A stretch of DNA of 64,000 nucleotides from Monoplex corrugatus (Eukaryota; Mollusca; Gastropoda; Littorinimorpha; Ranellidae), in contig CM060312.1 in the NCBI GenBank assembly GCA_030674185.1, positions 54,588,668 through 54,652,667 on the forward strand, in the 5' to 3' direction. This document shows positions 1 through 39,054 of the stretch, piece after piece (position 1 is the first letter of the stretch; the number at the start of each line of letters is the position of its first letter). The notes beneath the pieces were generated by a model. It was not told where the DNA came from and did no database searches. It worked only from the letters and a program-made list of their open reading frames with translations. A program made the position numbers and the translations under genes.

Positions 1-256
1 TGCGAATTTTAAATAACAAACTTTTCCATTCAGCATAGTTTCATTGCTTATCATCTTTTGTTTTTCTAAAATAGATATTTACCACAAATTTGAACTGAAC
101 TTAGTTGAATGAAACACTGACATTATTTAGCTCTGTATGCTCACAAACACCAAGGCATAGCAAGTTTTAATAATATAGAATGAGACAGAACTAGCTGCCT
201 CTCTCTCTATCCATGTCTATGGTCAGCCATACAAGCACCTTGACCAGACTGCTTAC

Positions 257-26547
<26,291 letters not shown>

Positions 26548-26566
26548 AATTTCGAAATTTGTGCCA

Positions 26567-26580
26567 GAGCTTTTATTTTT
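26567..26580 (-). promoter_or_regulatory. TATA-like element upstream of CRELD
   Basis: The minus strand reads GGAAAAATAAAAGC just upstream of the first ATG. If it acts as a TATA box, transcription would begin close to 26540-26550 and translation would use the second Met (26526). This is a weak, position-based suggestion. Confidence 0.3.
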
Positions 26581-26989
26581 CCACGTAGCCTATACGCGCA
26601 CTCCACACTTTTAGGTGTAAGTCAATAACTTTTCAACAGTTTCTTAGGTTACCCCCTTATGAATCTTCCGGCATCGTTTTTAACACATCAACCGACGACA
26701 TGCAACGTGTCTTCCGCCCATAAGCTGTCGTGTCTCATCTGGTCGTCTGGAACTTCAGGAATGGTTGCAGACGACACGTACTGCTGTGATGCTAATTTTG
26801 TTTCTGAATCACAGAAAGCCAAAAACCATTTGTTAAAAGATGTCTTAATTTTTTATAGCAGGGGGTTTGTCAACTGTGAAATACTGGTGCTCAGTATATC
26901 TGTGAAAATTACGTGTTTTCACTTATAAATAATTATCATTAGGCCTACTTTTGTCAAATGAAGCGCTGGCACACGAGTAATCTTTTCAA

Positions 26990-27008
26990 CCAATCAGCTC
27001 TGGCCACG
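26990..27008 (+). promoter_or_regulatory. ER stress response element (ERSE), perfect consensus
   Basis: CCAAT at 26990-26994 and CCACG at 27004-27008 are separated by exactly 9 bases, the canonical ERSE bound by NF-Y and ATF6/XBP1. It lies about 440 bp upstream of the CRELD start codon, inverted relative to the gene; ERSEs work in either orientation. Mammalian CRELD2 is a known ERSE-driven, unfolded-protein-response gene. The motif is seen directly; use of it here is inferred. Confidence 0.7.
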
Positions 27009-27423
27009 ATCATGTGTACGGATCTACACACCATTCAAGTAAACATGTGTAGTCGTGCGATCTAAGATTGTTCTCTGTGTCTGTTACGAAGCTGAATCAC
27101 GTTCTGTAGATTTCTAAGTATCTGACAAAAATGTATTTGTCTCACTTTCATTCAACAATAGTTTAAAACTGGGTTTCCAACACAAAATACTTTCGGAAAA
27201 ATCCGAAGGAGGTTTCTGTGCTCATGACGTCACATGACTTACAAATTAAAACTAAAAATAGCAAACCACGTGCTGGATAAGAAATCTAAAAGTAAAAGGC
27301 TTTGCTCCTCTTGCGGCAAGACAGTCCGTCATCGTGATCACGCTGGGACGTTAATATACAACAACATCGGCATTAATTGCGAGCCTCAGTGACTCTATCA
27401 ATCATCAATTTCGGCAAGGCACC

Positions 27424-27685
27424 GGGCCCCAGTAGCTCAGTTGGTTTGAGCGTCGGATTCACATGTTAATGGTTGTGGGTTCGAATCCCGGGGTGCGCTA
27501 CATTAATTTAAAACTGGCCTTCTCAATGTCCCATCTTAACATCATTGTTGTGCTGGTGGTGTCAGTATAGGATTAGATAAGCCCCCCTTCCCCCACTCCC
27601 CTGGGATGGTTATCTCCATCGGCCATATCACCTGAGGTGGGTGGGTGTCGACGTAAAAACTGAACTAAATCAATCAAATCAATTT
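27424..27685 (+). mobile_element. tRNA-headed SINE, family 1, copy b
   Basis: Same head (TAGCTCAGTTGGTTTGAGC, GGTTCGAATCCCGGGG) and body as the copy at 26031, with an added GTTGTGCTGGTGGTGTCAG stretch. It sits about 0.9 kb upstream of the CRELD start, beyond the ERSE. Confidence 0.78.
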
Positions 27686-27735
27686 GGCAAGGCAGTCCCT
27701 AATCGTGATCACGCTGGGACGTTAATATGCAACAA

Positions 27736-28012
27736 CATCGGCATTAATTACGGGCCTCAGTGACTCAGTTGATTGGGCATCGGATTCACATGCTAATGGT
27801 TGTGGGTTCGAATTTCAGGGTGCACTACATTAAAACTGGTCTTCTTACTGTCCCATCTTAACATCATTGTTGTTCTGATGGTGTCAGTACAGGATTAGGT
27901 AATTACCCCCCTCCCCCACCTCCCTGGGATGGTTACCTCCCCCCCCCCCCATCCATACCACCTGAGGTGGGTGCTGACGTAAAATTGAACCATATCAGTC
28001 AGTCAATCGACG
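27736..28012 (+). mobile_element. tRNA-headed SINE, family 1, copy c
   Basis: A more diverged head (TGACTCAGTTGATTGGGC, GGTTCGAATTTCAGG) with the same body. Its 5' flank repeats the DNA found about 373 bp to the left, so copies b and c look like a local tandem duplication. Confidence 0.72.
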
Positions 28013-28484
28013 TTAAATGGGATATGCTGTGAAAGGGCAGTACCCTATTATCTAATTCTCTCTCGAAAAAAAAAAAAAGCTCTCCAGTTGAGAAAATCAG
28101 TCAATATGACAATGGAAGACTTGGAACCAATTATGGAGCTGTAGTTTTTAATGTGAACACATCATGAAAAGCGTGTTTGTTGGTTTTTGTCAGCGATCTA
28201 GACGGTAAATTCAATATGACCCATCTTGTTGAGTGGATACGTTGGCATGTATCGAGAAGCCACGAAATTACTGTGCCATTAGTTCTAATGCTACTGCTAC
28301 TATTGTTGCTGCTGCTGCTGCTCCTGAAGACGCACATTTTGAATGCTTTAATGTTATTTTCTTGGATGCAACGTTCAAATTTTTTACTCAGTAGACACCA
28401 TCTTCTTAATTGAAGACAAAAACGGATAGCCTAAGTATTGTAATTCACAATTGCATTTACAATAAATAATATATGTGTACAGGC

Positions 28485-28487
<3 letters not shown>

Positions 28488-28561
<74 letters not shown>

Positions 28562-28615
28562 CGCACGTACACACACACACATACATACACACACACGCGC
28601 GCGCGCGTGCGCGCT
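28488..28615 (+). repeat. (CA)n then (CG)n tract
   Basis: A CA run (28488-28556) followed by CA with a short alternating CGCGCGCGCG stretch near 28596-28608, all of it alternating purine-pyrimidine. Confidence 0.93.
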
Positions 28616-28619
28616 ATAT

Positions 28620-29420
28620 CTGTATTTATAAATAGATGAATCGTTAATAATTTTCACCCTTTTTTTGTTTTTGTTTTGTTTCTTGTTTGTTTATTTGTAA
28701 TCTGCCTGGCAGCCTATTCTTATCTTTATTTAGGTATTTGTTTACTGCAAAATGCCCATTTAAACTGATATGATAAAGACCCTTTGTCTACACAATCTGT
28801 GTAACAGATATGCAACAGATTTGTTCAAAGATAGCAATGATACCTTTAGTATCCATTTTTATATGTTCAATTACTGTGATAAAAAAATTGAGCAATGCCC
28901 TGTTTTCTTCATAATAAAGACTGATTTCATTCAATCCTCAAATGTATACTCACACTCAATAATCTATACCGGAGGACCAATACCATAAACAACCATGTTC
29001 TCCACACACTTAAAAAAAACCACAGTGTGCATTACACACACGACAACATTAAATAAGCAAATATACAGAAACGAACAAAACTCAACAATATTGAACAGTA
29101 TTAGTCATCTTATACACGCCACACCTCAGGCATGCACGGATGTGCAGTAGTCTATTTGTCATAAACGTAAATGAGAAAAAAGATAATTTTATACAATTGG
29201 ACTACATACATATACGGGTACAAAGAAAAATATTTCCTGTATAATACTTCCAAAACACCATGGCCACCAGTCATTTCACTAGTCAAAACATCTCTACACA
29301 ATCTCATTGATATATCTGGCCATATAGGTATATTTCGTTGAAAACAGCTTACATAACAATATCTACAAAATCTAAAGCCGGACGTTTCGGCATATTGCCT
29401 CGGAAGATTATAATATTTAC
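28620..29420. other. intergenic AT-rich DNA, nothing recognised
   Basis: No exon, RNA gene or clear repeat was found between the CA/CG tract and the palindromic repeat; only short open frames of random appearance. Confidence 0.5.
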
Positions 29421-29421
29421 T

Positions 29422-29612
29422 TAACCCTTTGACTCCTGCAGCCTGTCCAACAGCATCCTTCTTTGTCAACCATGCTGGAAGAGCAAAAACTTAACCCTTT
29501 GACTCCCTCACCCTATCCACCAGCTTCCTGCAGGAAGCTGTGGATAGGGTGAGGGAGTCAAAGGGTTAAGTTTTTGCAGTTGGTAGATAGGGTGCAGGTG
29601 GCAAAGGTTAAT
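29422..29612 (+). repeat. palindromic repeat family, copy 4 (best preserved)
   Basis: The inner hairpin has arms from TTAACCCTTTGACTCCCTCA to its exact complement, meeting at CTTCCTGCAGGAAG, with one missing base pair in the right arm. Outer arms repeat the same motif with CTGCAGCCTGTCC spacing. Confidence 0.8.
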
Positions 29613-30089
29613 GAAATATAAAATGTCACGATCAAGTTCAAAATGCACTTTTTGAAAATTCCTTGGTACAATTTGGACTCCCTATCACGACGGGCCATGC
29701 CCATTCTAACAAAAAGTGGCATCTTTTTATGATGCATTCTTGCACCAAGTTTGGCACAAATTCGTCCATAAACAGCTGAGAATTCGCTGGGCATTCAGTT
29801 TCATTTGTTTGAGCCTCCGCGACAAAAGAAGAAAAAAATCATATGATTCACACCTTTGAATTGGATTATAAACTAGAGGCTGAGGTTATTGAGATGCTTG
29901 GTTTGTACACGAAGAACAGAGAAATCTTACCTGAGAATTTTTGCTGCAATTTGGGTTACTGTAACCCAAATTATAGGTAGTGCTTACTTACACACAAATA
30001 GCGAAGAACTTTTATAGGTTGCATGAACGTTCCAGATTTGATGAAATACTGAACTTAAACACCACAGATTTTTTTTCCCAAGAGGGATT

Positions 30090-30445
30090 CATCGCACTCA
30101 TATGATTTCATATATGCTTCACCCAAATCTACCAGTGATTATTTGGCAGACTCCTTGAGCCTGCACAAAACGCTACACACTGTAAAGATTTTGAAATGGC
30201 GAACGGGGACAGGGACCTATGAAACTTCAAGCTGCCGTCATCTCGAAAGATGGAAATGTCAAGTTGGGCAGCGAGCAGGCCAATTTTTTAATGTTACTGG
30301 CTGGGATTGAACTTGAGATATCAGATCTTGAGTCCACAGCTCTATCAAAAGAACCAACCAGTCCTCGAAAAACACGGTCCACCCGAGGGTTAAACCCACA
30401 ATGCCTGCATAATGAGGCATGGTGCTGTAACAACTGAGTGAATGG
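30090..30445 (-). mobile_element. SINE family 2, inverted copy
   Basis: The reverse complement shows the head GGCCCATTCACTCAGTTG and B box GGGTTTAACCCTCG near 30370-30450. The body has GTTGGTTCTTTTGATAGAGC, and the tail has CAAGGAGTCTGCCAAATAA near 30140-30165. Confidence 0.65.
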
Positions 30446-30581
30446 GCCACTAAAACAGCTCTGAAATTGGTGTCAACATGATTTTGCATTGTGGGTCATT
30501 ATGTCCCCAAAATAAGTCAGATCAAATCAAATTTACGTATTTGTTACTACTCATAGAGGATCTATCACCTAAAGTTAGTAT

Positions 30582-30690
30582 AAAATAAAAAGAAGAAGAA
30601 GAAGAAGCAGGAGGAGAGGGAAGAGGCGGAGAAGAAGAAGAAGGAGAAAAAGAAGAAGAGGAAGAGGAGGAAGAAGACTGTATACTGCCG
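30582..30690 (+). repeat. (GAA)n polypurine tract
   Basis: AGAAGAAG repeats with GGA variants give over 100 bases almost free of pyrimidines on one strand, a mirror-like tract of the type that can form a triplex. Confidence 0.85.
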
Positions 30691-31106
30691 CTTGCTCCAA
30701 CAGATGTACCAAGTGGGCTGTCTCACAAAGATGATTGTCTGTATTTAACAAAGTATACAGTCTCATTCCACAGCTTTGCCCACTCTTCTCAAGAACCAGA
30801 CAGTGGCCTAACAGAACCAAGACCACTTGGTGAAGACAGCATTCGTCATACAGAGCACTGGACTTATGAGCGTACCATTTGAGGTGAAACCATATTCAAA
30901 TGCAGACAAAAAATACATTTTTTTGTCTGCTCGTTTTTGTTTTCACAAAAATTGCTGCCAAACTAAGAGGTTTCTTGAGTATTGATTTGAAAGGCCACCG
31001 CCAATGTTCTGGTTACAGCAGCCCAAAACATTAAAGATGTATATTAAAAAAAAAAGGAGAGATTTCTGATTTCCTCTCTCCTTTGTGTGCACGTGTGAGC
31101 GTGCTA

Positions 31107-31137
<31 letters not shown>

Positions 31138-31495
31138 CACGTGCATGTGTCCGTGTGTGTGTGCATGCATGCGTGCATAGTGTGTGTGTGTGTGCATTAT
31201 ATAATAAAGTGTCTGGGCTTATAATGATTTACACTACAATGTCCTAAAGAATAAGTAAAGGATGATGAACACTTACATGAACATGTAATTAAGTACATAC
31301 ATGGATAAAGATGCATAAACGTTTTTTAACCAATCGACAAATGAAGTACATATTTGGTTATAGTTCATTTTTAATGCTTCATTGCCATTGTATTATTATA
31401 GTTCACCTGTTCTTATCATAGCAATAGAGACTGACATGCATTTGCTTTACATGTGTTCGCCTTCATCTTCCATGCCTTTGTCAAGTGCTTATATA

Positions 31496-31690
31496 TATTA
31501 CCTCTATGACTCTCGCACCCTATCCATTAACTGCAAAAACTTAACCCTTTGAGTCCCTAACCCTATCCACCAGCTTCCTGCAGGAAAGTGGTGGATAGGG
31601 TGAGGGATTCAAAGGAATGTTTTTGCTTTGCTAACATGGTTGACAGAACAGGGTGCTGGTGGACAGGGTGCGGGAGTCAAAGGTTAATGC
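31496..31690 (+). repeat. palindromic repeat family, copy 5
   Basis: Inner palindrome CCACCAGCTTCCTGCAGGAA and outer ACCCTATCC / GGACAGGGTGCGGGAGTC arms. It ends close to a long TG tract. Confidence 0.75.
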
Positions 31691-31787
31691 TCTTGTGTGA
31701 TGTAGTCATTACTATAATATCAAATTTCCTCGCTTTTTGTACAGGATGAATAAGTATTTCGAGTCAATATTCACAGAATGTTTGGGG

Positions 31788-32107
<320 letters not shown>

Positions 32108-32273
32108 AAGTTGTGACAGTGTAAGGATGACAATTTGGGTCAAGGATTACACGCCAAATAGTATGAGTGTACCCTGGCTCAGCATCCTGCATGTGCGTTT
32201 GTGTGAGTGCATATGTACACATGCACATTGTTTTGTCTGTGAATACTTCGATTCATTTTTGTCAGGACTTTTC

Positions 32274-32495
32274 TCCCACTGGATGAAGCAGCAGGGAAGT
32301 TTCAGTCTTTTTCTCCTGATTTTCGTATTTGGTGTTAGTTCATTTGTGATCTTTCATCTACGCTTGACAAAGGCCAGTTGGCTGAAAATTTGCACCCATC
32401 TTGTCTGGTTGTACTAAATACACGTTCTGATTTTCTTCGTGTTTTTCTGGTTTCTGTTTGCTTGAATATTGGCAGTCACACTTGTTTTGGATGAG
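32274..32495 (+). repeat. CTTGACAAAGG dispersed repeat, copy d
   Basis: A full-length-like copy with GCAGCAGGGAAGTTTCAGTC, CTTGACAAAGGCCAGTTGGC and the CAGTCACACTTGTTTTGGAT end. Confidence 0.62.
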
Positions 32496-32835
32496 TTGAT
32501 TATGAATCAAATTTAAAATCATCACTATTGGCATTGCTAATGAAATCACTTGACACAGACTTGTAACAAAATACGAACACTTATTACGTCTGAAAAGAAA
32601 GATACGTCCCATTTTTTGTTTGTTTTGTTTTCTAACTTGGTTGAGGCCTCTGACCAAGTGAAAATGTTTGGTTTTCATAGGACATCAGAAACAGATCTTG
32701 TATTGATTAAAACAATAGCGAAACATTTGGTTATTGGATTTGAGAGTACTGCCACACTCTGCATGTGTCAGTGTGTCCTGAATGATGAAAAGGATGTCAT
32801 CATGCATGAAAACATCATACAGCTGGCCAGTTTGT

Positions 32836-32891
32836 GTGTGTGTGTGTGTGTGTGTGGAGAGGATGGTAGAGAGAGAGAGAGAGAGAGAGAG

Positions 32892-32946
<55 letters not shown>

Positions 32947-32947
32947 C
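32836..32947 (+). repeat. (TG)n(GA)n(TG)n tract
   Basis: TG, then GAGAGA (32870-32895), then TG again. Confidence 0.95.
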
Positions 32948-35900
32948 TGTGTTTGACTGACAAGACATGCTGACAGACAGAGAAGATACACTGTGTGAAA
33001 ATTCTCTCATACAAATATATAACACAAGATACGGCCGAATCACTTTGAATCCATTTGTTTTATTCTCAATTTGATCAATTGTACAAATAAAATTTCACAC
33101 ACAAAATGTACGAAAAATTTGTACAATAAATTAATTCCGTTTCTGACCTTAAAGTACCATCAGATTCTGTGATTTGCTATATATACACAGACATTTCTTT
33201 AACACAACACTTGCCGTAAGTACAACAACTGCCCAAAACATAACACACTCATAAAACACAGATGAACTCATGCACACACAGACTCAATGTATGTAATGTT
33301 CCCACAGACATGCATGCGCGTGCACAACACACACACACACACACACAAGCTTGCACGCCACGCAAACACGGACATACACGCACCCACACAAAAACCAAAA
33401 CAGTATTTCTGTAATTTGGTGGGTCTGCACATATTACCACAACCTTACTATTTTTCACTATATGCACAACCTACAGGTACTTTTAAAATGTAATAAAACA
33501 AATCCATTTATCTTCTTCAAATAAACTAAAGCTAACAAATCATTGTATCTTTCATAAAACCCGTAATATTTAAAGCATAATTGTATTAAAAACAATGAAA
33601 TACTAAAAATAAACAATGTGTCAAAAATACATGCAATGTGTGTTAACAAACAATTTTAAAACAAATAGCAGTTTCACTTTCAATTCTATTGTTATCAATG
33701 CTGGCAGGAAGACCAGCATATGTGTGACAACAACAATCCTTGTTCTTTAGCTTTTCGAGTATAATTCTGAGTCTGATATCAAAGATGTTTATACAGTTTC
33801 ATACAGGTTACATAATAAAGATTCAAATATTCTTTTTTTCAGATCAGTGTCATCAAGTATGTGTCTTTTGTAGGTTAAAAATTAAGCACCTACGCAATAG
33901 TTATGAAGGTTTAATCTTCTGATACAAAGAATAGCAATCTAATACATGATAGTGTATTTGTCTTTCTTGTGAACAAATTCATACGTAAAATGGCCCAGAA
34001 TCATCCAAACTTTATTCAACTAAGCCCATCAAGTGATAATCTGATAGTGTTATGTCCACTATTTTTTTAATTCATTTATGTAATTACTGTTTTAATGAAA
34101 TTCATATGCCACTTTGGCCCATTTTGACAATGAAATGAAACTTGCCCACAAATAATCAACAACCAACAGATATGGCAAAACCAGCTGAACAGAGTTCCAT
34201 GTTTTGCAAGTGCAACTATGGATTTCCGAAACACAAAGCTGAGAGAGAAAGAGAAGTGGTTTTGGATTTCTATCTATCCTTCATTTAATGTGAATGACAA
34301 ATCACAGTCAAAGCACCAACCTCCTAACACAGAAAACAATCTTCATGAACTAGTGTTCTCTTGCGTCAGCAGGAAATCTGTGAACGAAATGGGTGATCCA
34401 TGAATTTCACACTAATGAGACACAAAAAAAAACAACAACAACAAAAATAAACAAACAAACAATTAAACAAAAATGTGCATTAGCAGACAAATCAAACTTT
34501 CAACATTGCAAAATAAAATGACCAGCACTAGCACAAAAACCATCTTTTTCAGCAGTGACACAAAAACTTGAACTAGTAGAAGGCATGTTGAAGGAAGTAA
34601 CAAAGTTCTAAAATGAATGAAATAAATTAAAACAGTGAAGAAATAAATTCACATAAAATTTCACAATTCTGCACAATTGACTTCCTTTCACTCACTCTAT
34701 CTCACGGAGCCATGCTGGACTCTTCTTTTTCTTGCCATTTTACACTTATTTCATCCATCACACTCAATTTCTCACTGTATCACATGTATCTAACACAACA
34801 AACCTTTCTTCTTATACTGCCATACCCCACAATGAAAATGCACACTTGTACGCACAAGCACATTTTTTTTTTAACAATTTGCATGTAATAAGCACAGCAC
34901 CCCCATGACCACTGCTTTTTCCAATTGTTATCAAATGCCATAAATCAAAATGGTTACTAATACCAAAACATAAATCCAGGGCTACCATTATTACAAATTA
35001 AGTGCCAATGATGAACTATGGCATCAAAAATACACTTTGGTACTGTCCAGAGGATTTGGAGGGACACATGATACAGCTAAGGAAGCTGTTCTTATCCTGC
35101 CTTGTACACTTCAAGACATAACATGTACATTGTAATTTTAGTCAGTGCTGAAATTCACTAATCAAATTTTGAATATCTTGCATGTCAATTTTTAAATCAA
35201 ATTACTTTCATCTTCAACTTCCACCAGGACCGCCAAATGAGGCACTGAATGTCCTTAGCTTGCTGACAGAGGAATTCAAGAACGATTTAATGAACCCTTA
35301 ATTAGTTGCTCTAATAGGATCCCTACAACTATCTTACAGTAAAACTAGACTATCCATCCGCCACAGCACCTCTTCTGAAATGCAGTGGAATCTGTACAAT
35401 ACCATTCTTTCACACACACACACTACCAACTTTGTACAATTATATGACAGTTCCAACAGAAACAGTCACAGATAAAGCTACACCACACAATCTCTTTGGC
35501 CCTGTCTCCCAAGTCCGCAAGATAAAATAATAATCTTTCAGACTTTACACCCTGAATTTGACCACCACTTCCAACCATTTCATGATTTATTGCTTCTCTT
35601 TCACTTTCATTTCAACCATACACAAACAGGATAAAATTACCATTACTTAGGCAAATCAAAATACATAGTGTTATTTTTAATAAAATAATTCTAATTTCAT
35701 TATCAAATAAGAAAACCAATTTGTACAGAGTGTATCTGTGTGACTGTGCAAGCTTCCAGTTCTGCTGAAGAGCTTTCTTTTGGGTAAGTATGTCCATCAC
35801 TTGCAGGATCATTACAAATGTCATTCAAAGAAGACTGCAATAAACATGCAGAGATCAAAGCCTGATTCTAACACACTCTAAATTTTGCAAGGTACGAAAT

Positions 35901-36837
35901 TCTTTTGTCCATAATATTACATAAAGGTCACAATCAGCAAAAATTCCTATGGAATTAATTCAGCTATCAGTATTTTGGGTATCACACTTGTGCCGATTTC
36001 ATCCCCCCATCCGCAAAATATGTTGTTTTCCAACAAACTGCATTCTTTCCCATAACCAATACCTGAAACACTGGTGCATTACAAGCACCGAACACACAAA
36101 AAATTCAAAACACTGGTGCACACAGACTCCAAACAAAAAACTAACTCAGTTCTCTTTTATCCATTCTTTCACAACCATCTACTATAAAGCTTCACAACAC
36201 AACTAGCATGAGTCTAAAAATAAAACTGTCACACACTCTCGACACATGGCTCTATCCTCAAACACAACCATTCACAAAATAAAGCTACATTACACAACCA
36301 GTACATTACTAATGCCATAATTTAAAAAAATTCAAAACGTTCACCATGTTTCACACATGCACAACCCACTTGCTCCAAAAAAAATAAGCCCATAATAAGA
36401 GAGGAAAACTTGAATGAGGTAGACAAGGGTGAGGACCATACAATGAACTGTAAGGGAAAAGAGAGGGTCTTACACATCAAAAAAACTACCAGGTATAAAC
36501 AATTCAAAAACATAACAGAAACTCCATTTTTATCCTATAAGAAAAGAGTTGCTGTTTAATCACTGATACTAGTGGGCAGAGGTGAACTTTTCATGGAAAT
36601 ACATGTCTGTCAACAGTTAACTTTAAACCAATAACAGCTGAAAGATACATGAATAAACAAACCATGGCAAAACATAATCTTGATTAAATTTCATACAATT
36701 TGACTAAGAATCTTATTTTTATTGTTTCTTGGTCACCATTTTGTACAATTTTATGCTGTATCATCAATGCAATTTTCCCAGTCACTGAAAATCTTTTTTA
36801 TTTACATGGTCTGTTGTAGACTTGGCACAAGCTTCTT

Positions 36838-36945
36838 CAAGACTTTGCCAGCACAAAGGATTATTTCCAGGCTCTAGGAATCTGCCAGATAATTGCTGGC
36901 AGATCTGGCTGAACTGTATATATGGAATTGCCTAAAAGCTGCGAA
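36838..36945 (+). mobile_element. SINE family 2 tail fragment
   Basis: GACTTTGCCAGCACAAAGG followed by GGAATCTGCCAGATAATTGC and ATATATGGAATTGCC matches the tail of the copy at 43350-43460. A related inverted scrap lies near 39670-39750. Both are in or beside the LRIG 3' region. Confidence 0.5.
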
Positions 36946-37469
36946 TCCCTTCTGCAAACCCTGAACTTCTTGCTCTATCACAGAGCGTTATGTCTACTTT
37001 CTGTTTGTCACACACTTCTATGAACACCAACTTACCATCAATATCATGCACCTCAGTCAAATGTGCATATGAGGAACAAAGACCAGGATGAAGTTTAAAA
37101 TAAGAGCGAGTATCATAACATCCAAACAGACCCTGCAATGTAAGAGTTTCTCTTTTCATCAATATGGAAAAAGCACTTTTGAGACAATTTTCAGAGACAT
37201 CATTCTTTTTAGGTACTGTTCTTTAAAGCTGGATATGATTACAGTAACAGTGAAAACACCAATGTTTTTCCATAACCAGAGCAATCAAAGGGGAGGAAGA
37301 CATTAGAGACAATTTCTCTCAGGGCCAGCATAATGACAGCAATGTCCATCTTCTCTACCTTGCTGCTTTATTATTTTTTTTCATCCCTGCAGATAATGAT
37401 ACTTTATTTTCCAGTGGTAGAAGTTAGTTAAAAGCCATTTTTTTCAAACTTGTTTTCGCTTGCATGCTG

Positions 37470-37700
37470 GATGTTTACATGTTTTCATAAGCCAGCCACT
37501 GACACAACTTGCAGGATCTTTAACAAGTGTGTTTAATATTCTGTATGTGTATACACATGAAAGGGGTTTAGACACTGGCAGGTATGCACACATACTGACC
37601 TAGAAGATCAGAAACATCTCACCTTTACCCACCAGACCGAGGTTGTCCAGGTGAATCAAACCCTGGACTTTCCGAATGGAAGTTTGACATAAAGGAAAAG
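37470..37700 (-). mobile_element. SINE family 3, partial inverted copy
   Basis: The minus-strand head region carries B-box-like GGGTTTGATTCACC, followed by the family's TTTCATGTGTATACACATA and TCAGTGGCTGGC segments. It is truncated at the tail and lies downstream of the LRIG stop. Confidence 0.5.
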
Positions 37701-38809
37701 ATACCCAATTACAGCTGGGTGGACTGGGATGTGTGTTGAAGCCAGGCTCCAAATCTGGTCACCAATCATTTGGCAACAGTATTTAGCTGTGTTTACCTGG
37801 ACTTTTGGGATAATTGTAAAACAATTTCACTATTCCATTCCTCTAGAATGATCACATGTAGAAAAAATAAAGTCATTATGATGTTGACAAAAACAGACAA
37901 TGCATATAGAAGATAAAGTAACACAAACCAAGTAATTTTAACAATGTCACATATGTATACCATTAGATTTTAGCATTTAACTGATCCCTGCCACAAAAAT
38001 AAGAATACCTTGCCCTTTCTTCATGAAAGGAAATCAACATGAACTGTTACAGGAGGACAAAATGTGGTTGCAATGGGATAGGAATTTTGCACTAGGTCAT
38101 TATGTGAAGATCCCAATACCCGTTAAATTTACCTTGCGTAACAGCATGCCCTTTTCAGTGTTCATAACTGAAATTGCTTCATTACCAATTTGAGTATTGA
38201 CACCCGACTCTTCTGCACATTTCCTACAACTGCATACCCACCACACACACATCTACCCATATTCACACCCATACACCAGATGTGTGCACACACATTCACA
38301 CAGTCTGAATAACTGATGGGAAAGTATTTAGAGGCAAGAATGGAAGGGGGAAAAAATCAACTTATGAAAACAAAGGGATATCATGGCTAGGGAGAGAGAA
38401 CATTACTCAACAGATAATACAAGGTGTTTCTCTGTGGGACATACTATTTGGATCACAGGCAATGCTACATTATTGATAGTCATACATGAAACATAATTAT
38501 TGGATCATCAATTTTAGCACACATCTTGGTTGAGATGGAAACAAAAGTCACAGCGTTATCTGCTGGCTTATGAGGCCCTCCTCTAACACAATACATTTCC
38601 CACAATCTTCTCTCATGAGCATAAAACCATCCCCTTAATGCCCAAAGCCATGGATTTCCAATTTGCCTTTATATCAGTTGTGCTGATACAAAGATGGTGA
38701 TAACTGAGGTATATTCTTCACTCCATACTGGTCCAGAACACCCACACCTTTCACAGTTCAACAAGGCAACAAGGTTTTTGGTTCCATTCCACCACTTCTT
38801 CTTACATTT

Positions 38810-39054
38810 TCAAACATTGACTGGACCATCTGTGTGTTGATGAGGCGAGTGATGTGTGTGTGAGCTACCCTCATCCACATCCCCATGTGTGTGGGTATTA
38901 TGGGTATGTGAATGGTGAGGGGAGAGGTCTCGTTGGGGAGAGGAGGGGTAATGACCCGAATCTGTCCTGCGCTGAACACAACACCTAAAGTCTTTGCTGT
39001 GGACACCATTGGGTAAATGTGAAGCAAGTTCCTCCTGTTTCCTCTGCTGACACT
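38810..39054 (-). CDS. LRIG: LRIG last coding exon and stop
   Basis: Starts [20 protein letters not shown], continues [19 protein letters not shown] and ends in a His-rich run ([26 protein letters not shown]) before GPVNV and TGA at 38810-38812. The acceptor is GTTCACAG. The 3' untranslated region must extend to the left. Confidence 0.85.

Larger units (their letters stand above)
33040..38809 (-). other. probable LRIG 3' UTR and downstream DNA
   Basis: AT-rich sequence after the LRIG stop with no convincing coding exon. Reverse-complement AATAAA signals are present, for example at 33059-33064 and near 37366. The first of these sits next to a change from repeat-poor sequence to microsatellites. 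The region contains SINE fragments near 36.8 and 37.5 kb. How much of it is transcribed cannot be told from sequence alone. Confidence 0.3.

Noticed and set aside
27009..31000. A head-to-head partner gene sharing the CRELD promoter (ALG12 is the neighbour in mammals)
   Set aside because: No plus-strand exon resembling a glycosyltransferase was found in the several kb to the right of the ERSE.
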